Below, in pieces: positions 57,114 through 64,000 of a stretch of DNA of 64,000 nucleotides; position 1 is the first letter of the stretch, and the number at the start of each line of letters is the position of its first letter. The DNA is taken from positions 1,798,001-1,862,000 of the forward strand of contig JACCLO010000006.1 in the NCBI GenBank assembly GCA_029448655.1. The letters run 5' to 3'. Both the position numbers and the translations under genes were made by a program. The notes beneath the pieces were generated by a model that ran no database searches, was not told the DNA's origin, and was given only the letters and a program-made list of their open reading frames with translations. Source of the DNA: Wolfiporia cocos. Its lineage: Eukaryota; Basidiomycota; Agaricomycetes; Polyporales; Phaeolaceae.

Positions 57114-59427
57114 ATGCCCGACGACACTACACTAAAGTTTGCCTATTATTGCTCGGGGCACGGTAAGCACATCGTATTTGTCGCACTTTCTACTATTTGT
57201 GAAATAAATGAAACAGGATATGGACACGCTACCCGAGTCTCTGCCTTCACATGTCACTTGCTTGGATTGCGACCACGTCCGACAGTACACATAATATCCT
57301 CGGCACAGAAGCATGTGTTCTCAGATAGCATAGCACAAGGAGGTGAAATATATTTCAGGGGTGCATATTTATCTTGCTCATTGTACGCAGCTTTATATCG
57401 TTACGCCGACATAGACCCGGTAATCGTTCAGCCTCTAGCGTGAGTGTTTCACTACTTGTGAAGGAAGCACACAGCTGATTGCTACACAGGTACCGAGTCG
57501 ACCGACAGAAGAGTGTGGAAGTACTGAAGTCGTTCTTGTGTAAGAAAGAAAGGAAGGTCTCAGATGAATCAGAATGGCTGAAAGCGATGGGTATAAACTG
57601 TGTTCTCAGCGACGCCGCATTCCTAGGGTGGTAAGCACAATCACCTACGTTTCATGTAGGTACAAGGTTTACACAACTAGTATAGTCTTGCTGCAAACGA
57701 TGCAGGAATTCCTTCCGTGTTGATAACCAACTTTTCCTTCGACTCCGTGTACAGCTACCTGTCCACCCCGTTCATCGACACAGTCAGTACCACCGACATC
57801 GCCGGATCAAACACTTTGTACACACCGAATCCGTTAGTACAAGCGATTCCTCCTGACGTCCCTATTTCCTTGGAGGATATGAAGCCACTAGTAGAGCAGA
57901 TAGTTTCTGGCTTCCGCTGCGCCGACCTCCTCCTACGTCTTCCAGGAGCGATTCCCATGCCCTCTTTCTTCGTTACTCCTAGCCTCCCATCTATCGATTG
58001 GGTCACCTTGACCAGCAGGACGTTTACTCCCGAAGTGGTCAAACATCTCACTAGTCCCCCATCCACACAAGCCCTTCTCCCAAGCACGCCCTTCCCGCCG
58101 ACCTTCAGCCCCAAGTGTGTGCCACGCGCAGCCCGCACAGCACCGCTCCTCGTGCGCTCCCCCACCCCCGACATATACACCCCCGCGGGCCGGTGCCGCA
58201 TTCTGTCCTCCATCGGCGTCCCGCCGTACCTGCACGACCCCGCGAGCACGAAGGTGCTTATCGTCTCCTTCGGCGGGCAGGTCTTCCACCGGCCGCAGAG
58301 CCGCATCCACAGTCGCTCGCCCTCCGCCGCGAGCACGCCCGGCCCGTTCGCGAGCGCCGCGGCGAAGGCGTCGTCGCTCAACGGCATGCCGCGTGCGGCG
58401 CCCTACGCGAAGCCGTCGGAGCTCTCGAAGGGGTACTTCCCCGACCCGGACATGCTGTCGGTCGCGCTGCGCTCCGTCTCGCTGTCGGGCGCCGGCGTGC
58501 CGCCCGGCCCCTCGCCCGGCCTCGCGCCCCCGCCGGTACTGACCAGGGCCCGTGCGGGGTCACAGCTGAAGATACCCGGCGCGCCTCCCGTTGCCATCCC
58601 GAATTCACCACCGATGAAAGGCACCTATTCGCCGCCCACCTTCAACCTACCTGTCTCCCCGCCCCTGAAGAGGGAACCCAAGTCGCCCGAGCAGGGCGTT
58701 ACATTCACCACGATCCCCGCTTCACCGCAGCTGCAGCGCATCGAGAGTAACCATTCTGCCGATCGCACACATACGTACCCGGCGCTAGCACAAGTCATGG
58801 AAAGCGAGATAGAAGAGGAGCTCGAGCCGCGCCTGCTGCCGGACGAGACGTGGATCGCGATCGTCTGCGGCGTGTCGAAGGAGTGGGGGCGCGAGAATGG
58901 CGAGGAATTGCCCGGGAACTTCTTCGTCGCGCCGCGGGACGTGTACATGCCGGATCTGACGGCTGTGGCAGATGTGCTCTTGGGCAAGCTTGTGCGTACT
59001 GTCTGGACCTCTGTTGATGGATCACTGACCTAGTTTATGACAAGGGATACGGCACTGTCTCGGAATGCGTGGATGCCTGCACGCCATTCGTCTATGGTGC
59101 GTGCAACGCCACCGTCATGATGCTTATGACACTATTGAACGCACCGCTGTAGTTCCCAGACCTCTGTTCATCGAAGAACACGGCCTGCGTTTGCTCCTAG
59201 ACACAGAGGGCGTAGGTGTAGAGTTGTCACGAACCTCGTACGAGATGGGCGAGTGGGCGGACGCAGTAGAGGAAGCGTGGCAGAAGGGAAAGGGAGCGAA
59301 GGAGCGGAAGCGCGAGGAAGGGGAGACGGGTAGGAGGAAGGAGGAAGGCAGGAAGATGGCGAAGGATCTCGTGGAATGGGTAGAGCGCTGGGAGGCAGCT
59401 GCGAACAAGACGGTCTCGGAAGAGTGA
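57114..59427 (+). CDS. Glycosyltransferase-like (GT-B type) protein, GHGYGHATR family
   Basis: The start is ATG 57114. The first intron splits the motif GHGYGHATR, typical of the N-terminal domain of GT-B enzymes and of L-arabinokinase-like proteins. Later exons read ALYRYADIDPVIVQPLA, YRVDRQKSVEVLKSFL, LAANDAGIPSVLITNFSFDS, then a long exon with IYTPAGRCRILSSIGVPPYL and VLIVSFGGQVF. A Pro/Ser-rich insert (about 58300-58790) leads to ETWIAIVCGVSKEW and LPGNFFVAPRDVYMPDLTAV. The end reads GYGTVSECVDACTPFVY, VPRPLFIEEHGLRLLL and a charged Lys/Glu-rich tail. The frames join across GT-AG introns without lesions. The substrate is unknown. The insert is probably disordered. Confidence 0.7.
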
Positions 59428-59750
59428 ATACACACGCACCTCTCATATCGTTGATTGATGGAATTTTAGCTACACCCTGTAGTTGGCAGGATCGCACACT
59501 GTATAAACATGGTAGGATCGTAACCTCAGTAGCAATAGTCTCTACAAATGTCGCAGATATAATACTCGTCATAGAACAGACGATACCTAATGCACAAGAT
59601 GCGATGGTGGACAGTAAACATGGAGTATATGCATGATATGAGTATTGGAGATCTTGTAGTGTAGTGTGTATGCATGCTGACTATTCAGGCCAAGGTCAAG
59701 CAGATCCGGCAATAGACCCTAAATGAGAAGTAGGAAGATGATATCTGATC
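59428..59750. other. Short convergent intergenic gap
   Basis: These 323 bp lie between the convergent glycosyltransferase-like and transporter genes and probably hold both 3' ends. Nothing else was seen. Confidence 0.5.
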
Positions 59751-62607
59751 TCAGTGATGGAGCAGGCCCTCGGGGATGTCACAGCTCCCCAGCTTCGGAG
59801 GAGCGCTAGGCCCAGACGCCAACATAAGCTACACAGGACGTGCGTCAGCACAAGAAACCAAGTGGACGAAGAAGACGTACGTGGACAGTCTGCACCGTAG
59901 TGTAGATAGCAGCAACCATGCCAAATACCATGAGCGCAATGTCAGCGATCTTCTGCCTGCGCGTGCGCGCGCACGCCTTGTAGTGCAGCATCGCCGGGTA
60001 CACATAGCACAGCGGGACGCTGTGCACCAATCCATCAGCAGCGCGCACCGCGCGGACGAACGCAGCACTCACCACGCAAAGCTGCCGACAAACGACACGA
60101 ACTTGTCCAGGTCGCTCGCGCCGACCCAGCTGAGGCCCGAGCAGAAGATGACGACGGCGAAGCGGAAGCCGTTCTTGAGCCACTTCACGCGCGCGTCCGC
60201 CTTGCCGCTGCGCTCGAAGAGCCCGTTCTCCATGATGCGCACCGCGGGGAAGAGCTGCAGCGGCACGGAGAGGAGGATCGCGACGGAGTACAGGAGCTGC
60301 ACGACCTGCGTGAACGCGCTCGTCGTGTCGAGGTTCACGATGACGACGGTCTGCACATCGGCGCCGAAGGTGAGGTACGACATCACGCCGCCGCCACAGA
60401 AGAGCACTGGCGAGTGCATTGTTAGTAAATGTGATGTGAAGGATAGGGGGAAGTTACCCATGAGGAACAACATGACGCCAGTCAGAACCTTGGGGAACTT
60501 GCGAGGCTCTTTCATCGCGTCCGTGATTGGAATGACCTGTACAGAAGTTAGCTGTGAAGCGTTATATGGCAACGAACGATACTCACCAGACCAATTCCCT
60601 CGAATGAGAACACCGCCGTTCTGTGCACACAGCGCATCAGCACATGCTCACTATCAGCAGACCAACCGCATACCCAATGAGCAAAGGCCAGTCCCTAGCG
60701 TTGAACAGCGCGACCTCCGCATGCCCCTGGCGCGCCATGATCGCGGCCTCGCTCCCGAATATGTACACAAGGCCGGCGAGGATGAACGCATCCGCAACAA
60801 GCGCGGTCGTGCTCAGTTTCGCGAGGTTGCGGATTAGCACAAGCGGAAGGAAGATGAGCGCCTGCAGGAGGATGAAGTACTGGATGCCGAGCAGCTTCGC
60901 GCACTTGGTCACCGCCAGCACAAACGCCTGCAGGTTCTCCGAGACGAAGATGATGTACGCGGACACGAAGCCGAGCTGCGAGACCGTGATCGAGCCGAGG
61001 ATTGCGTACCGCATCCACGGGCCGTAGAGCGTCCCGCCGATGTCGCCGAAGCTGCCTGAGACGACAAACTTGGTCTTGACGAGAAGGAGGAACGAGTACA
61101 GTGAGATGAGCGCGATGAAGGTCAGTATGGCGCTCGAAAACAGTATTCCGCCATTGAAGAAACTGCACGATCATCAGCTCGGAAAGGTATATGCGCGCCT
61201 CCGTACTTACGCTTTCCCAAGGAAGAGGATCCCGGTGCCAACAAACGATTTGAGCAGCTATAGAATCATTAGTGCTGATGCTTCCACCGTCCGCCTGCAC
61301 TTACCATGAGCACTGCCTGCGTCACCGTCGCATCCCCATGTGGACCCCTGCTTGCCGATCGTCGGCCGCGTGAATGCGACCGGCCGAGTAGTGGAGACCG
61401 CTCGCTCGCTTTGTGGAGGTGTGTCGCCGTCTCTGGCGGCAGCCCCACCGAAAGCGGAGCGCCGTCTGCAAGCGCATGTTCAGGCGTCTCTAAACGCGCC
61501 TCTTCGTCGTCGTCCGGAACCTCTTCATAGCCATCCACCTCCTCGGTCTCCTCGAGGTCTTCTCCCGCCTGCAGCCCCGAAAGGTTACATCATACGGCGT
61601 GGACGCAGACAATGGTATGGGGACGTACAAAGTGCCCAAAGAGATAGAGAAACTCGATGAAGTTACGGGGCGCGGGAAGTGGTGCGTCCTCGCCCAGGCG
61701 CGTGTAGACGTAGTTGCGCCGGAACCCTCCCGGCTCGTGGATGTGCTGAAACGCCGGCCCAGGCGCTGAGGTGGTAGAACCAGCGAAGGACGTAGCGCGA
61801 GGGCGCGCAGCTTGTCGGCGGCGGTCGGCCTGCCACTTGTATATGTTATGTCTGCAGAGCACTGTCAGTATAGCTGCAGAGGGGGCGCGTACGCGTGTTC
61901 ATTGACAGTGACTAGTATCTCAGCTGTAGCGCGCATACAGACATGGTAATTGAACAGCGTTTGGCATCATAGTCCAACCACCGTGTGCTCCCGGCAACTC
62001 ACCACACGCCCCGAATTGTTATCGTGAGAGCAAACGGGACTCACGTAACGTCCGCGCCGTGCGCATGATACGAGACGGGGAAAGGTTCAGACTCCTCGCG
62101 CTGCATGCGCAGCTGCGAGGTCGACGACTGCTTCGACACCGCGCCGTGCTCGGAACGCGGGCTCGCCGAGCCGCGGGAAGATAACGCCTGGCCCGCGCGC
62201 TCCTGCCGCGATACGAGATAGTTCCTGAGCATCGCCGTCTTGTCCTCCTCTGTGAGCTCGTCGAGCGCATCACCGCCATTCCCGCTCGCAGGCGTGCTCG
62301 ACACTGGGGCAGGCCGCGAAGCGTGGATCCCGCCGACGGGGGTGCTCGAGGAGGCCTCCCCCGGACCTGCTAATCTGCTCGGCAGCAAGAGCGGGGAGCC
62401 TCCCGCCGGGTTGGGCGTCCCAATTGGCGTCCCGCGCCGAGGGATGTTGGGCGGCGGTGGCGTGCCAGCGTACTGTGCACGGAGGACGCGGGGACTGGGC
62501 GAGCCAGATACGCCGACAGGGACATTGAGGGTAGGGGTGCTCGCAATAGAGCGCGCTGCCGAGCGTGGGCTGGCGATGTCGACTGGATTAGACTGCGAGG
62601 GCGGCAT
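59751..62607 (-). CDS. Vacuolar amino acid transporter (AVT3/4-like, AAAP family)
   Basis: The start is ATG 62607. The N-terminal roughly 400 residues are a Ser/Pro-rich cytosolic extension (TPIGTPNPAGGSPLLLPSRL, LTEEDKTAMLRNYLVSRQER). From about 61300 down come the transmembrane segments: LLKSFVGTGILFLGKAFFNG, ILTFIALISLYSFLLL, SQLGFVSAYIIFVSENLQAF, LIFLPLVLIRNLAKLS, AVFSFEGIGLVIPITDAMKE, GGGVMSYLTFGADVQTV, VQLLYSVAILLSVPLQLFPA and WVGASDLDKFVSFVGSFA. Homologues export neutral amino acids from the vacuole by proton-linked transport. The last exon ends at 59751. Introns are GT-AG and no lesion was found. The long N-terminal tail is typical of this subfamily and probably regulatory. Confidence 0.88.
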
Positions 62608-63152
62608 GGTGGTTCAGAGGAGAGTGTGATACGGTGCGCTGTGCTCTGGTGGTAAGTGAAGCCTCGAGTCATGTGCCAGTCCATTGACGCGTCTGTAGGC
62701 GCGCGACGCGACGCGGACTGACCTCCCTCGAATCGTCAGGCTCTGCGAACACCTCCATCAGCGCAACAAACGGAACAAGTTACAGAAGTGGCGCCCATGG
62801 TCATTACAGAGCTCCTGTTGGACTAGTACGGTCAAATGGCACCGACGGAGAGGCACCGACAACGAGCCTCGGAGTCTGAGATCAAGATCGCGACTGCAGC
62901 CTAGCAATATCATCCAAAGTATCAGACACCAATCACGTCCTGCAACTGACTACTAGCGCCGCTCGACTCATACAGTGCTATTGAATGGTATTGCGTCAAT
63001 ATGAGGAGTGAATAGGTTCTACTATCATTGCAGTTGTGTGCTCTGTCGCCGTATGCTACCGCCGAAGTTAATTAACGCAGTCATACTCCGCTGAAGAACC
63101 GATACGGACTTCGCAGCAGATCGTAGCCCATCGCACTTCCGCACTTCCCTCG
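62608..63152. other. Transporter upstream region
   Basis: This is the likely promoter of the amino acid transporter and the flank of a WD40 relic. No gene was recognised. Confidence 0.5.
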
Positions 63153-63480
63153 CCAATACTGGCTGCCCATTATTCCGCTGCCATCAGTAGGCAACTGCTT
63201 CAAATCAGGATCTCCTTGAATGTGTACCGATCTATGGGCACAATGGACTTTTCATCTTCTGAATAACGCACGGACACTCACATATCCTATGTGGCCTACA
63301 TAAAAACAGTATCCAAAGTAGTCTTCACCGTGGAATGTTCCCTTGTGCCAACACCAGCGTTCACATTTGTCGCATTCGTCCTCGTCCTCATCATCCACTT
63401 CTTCTGAATCACTCTCATCGTCGTCCATCGCATCACTTCCTTTCGGAATGATAATACTCAGCCTGGCACCTGGGGAATCG
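63153..63480 (-). pseudogene. C-terminal relic of a second WD40 gene
   Basis: Reading leftwards from 63480: a basic/acidic stretch with MDDDESDSEEVDDEDEDECD, then TFHGEDYFGYCFYVGH, a spliced or broken joint, and finally LKQLPTDGSGIMGSQYW. These match the end of the gene at 51798-53877 (AYHGENFFGYCFDAG and MTQLPTYGQATMGSSYW) in order and spacing. A single-base frame change is needed between TFKE and the last block. No WD40 repeats precede it within reach, so only the tail remains or the rest is unrecognisable. Confidence 0.6.
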
Positions 63481-63736
63481 ATCAGGCGCTAATGAGCACT
63501 TCGCTGTTCATCGATGAGCGACCATATATCTATATCTTGTTGGTAGCGTAAGTTCGATTGCTCCAATCCGTATATGATGTATACTAGAATCCTTCTGGAA
63601 AGAGGTCTGTGGACTAGATGTATGCATCTAGTAGCTCACAACTCCCATCTCGGAACACACCATCGGTCGGTTTCATGCCACCGAAAATATACTATGGATC
63701 GTAATCAGAGCCATTTCAGCATGATCATACGTCTAG

Positions 63737-64000
63737 CTACTCGATAAGAGATACGACTACATTCTCTTTTCGCAAGTTTAGGTTATGAACCTTCTTGGGC
63801 AGCAGTTTCACTTGTCGAGCCTTCAGGATCTCCAAGCCTCTGCTACCGAAGTAACGGCCGCTCTCGAACGACCAACAGGCACTACTACGTGGCCATACGA
63901 GCATTCCGCGAATGTACTGTCCCAGCTCTTCATCCATTGCCGGTCCGAAGGAAGGGAGCTCTTTGATTCGTCTCAATATGCGCGCCTGGGTCTCAGAGTG
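63737..64000 (-). CDS. C-terminal end of an unrecognised gene, cut by the window edge
   Basis: An open frame enters from the right edge and ends at a stop at 63739-63737. It reads MDEELGQYIRGM and ESGRYFGSRGLEILKARQVK, then a basic tail. The stretch resembles the tail of a common agaricomycete protein family (with a GRYxGSRGLELL pattern, from memory) whose role I cannot name. The stretch between the two blocks looks shifted relative to that pattern, so a frameshift is possible. The 5' part is outside the window. Confidence 0.4.
   Translation of the reverse strand, partial: HSETQARILRRIKELPSFGPAMDEELGQYIRGMLVWPRSSACWSFESGRYFGSRGLEILKARQVKLLPKKVHNLNLRKENVVVSLIE

Noticed and set aside
58115..58750. 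Overlapping plus-strand frame of 211 codons and minus-strand frames over the glycosyltransferase-like gene
   Set aside because: The region is GC-rich coding DNA with few stops. The frames lack family motifs, while the real frame continues conserved blocks on both sides.

Overview
The window looks like nuclear DNA of an agaricomycete basidiomycete, most likely a wood-decay (polypore-type) fungus. Genes are cut by many 45-130 bp GT-AG introns. The gene set includes an AA14 copper oxygenase, a basidiomycete-type sesquiterpene synthase, a DUF6698-like gene, an F-box relic and a Crinkler/RHS-type NTPase-nuclease. The exon structures given here were assembled by hand from reading frames, splice signals and recalled family patterns; no database search was run.

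Left part (1-14.2 kb): the 5' end of a Gti1/Pac2 regulator leaves the left edge. After a 4.7-kb gene-poor stretch come a sesquiterpene synthase (-), an HSBP1-like gene (+), GET4 (-), TSC13-type enoyl reductase (-) and an intron-containing tRNA-Trp (+). The terpene synthase has no tailoring genes beside it, so no biosynthetic cluster is visible.

Middle part (16-36.6 kb): three paralogues of a protein family I do not recognise lie at 16.4-18.5 (+), 30.3-31.9 (-, pseudogene) and 34.5-36.5 kb (-). Their 3' halves are built of roughly 30-residue units, one per exon, all with phase-2 introns, and the copies share upstream and downstream flanks. Between copies 1 and 2 lie the AA14 oxygenase, the DUF6698-like gene, a mitochondrial ICT1-type release factor and an aquaporin.

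Accessory part (36.8-50 kb): a decayed zinc-type alcohol dehydrogenase/quinone oxidoreductase, an apparently intact Crinkler/RHS-like gene, and then a head-to-tail array of five elements (41339-44193). Each element begins TC and ends in a hairpin plus CTAG, and the array sits between A and T, which are Helitron hallmarks. Decayed unknown, F-box and aldo-keto reductase genes follow, the last with a tRNA-armed foldback element just upstream of its start.

Right part (51.8-64 kb): a disrupted WD40 gene (+), NPR3 of the SEACIT/GATOR1 complex (-), a glycosyltransferase-like gene (+), an AVT-type amino acid transporter (-), a relic of a second WD40 gene, and a partial gene leaving the right edge. 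Housekeeping genes keep clean frames, while damage concentrates around the repeats. Some single-base frameshifts could instead be assembly errors.
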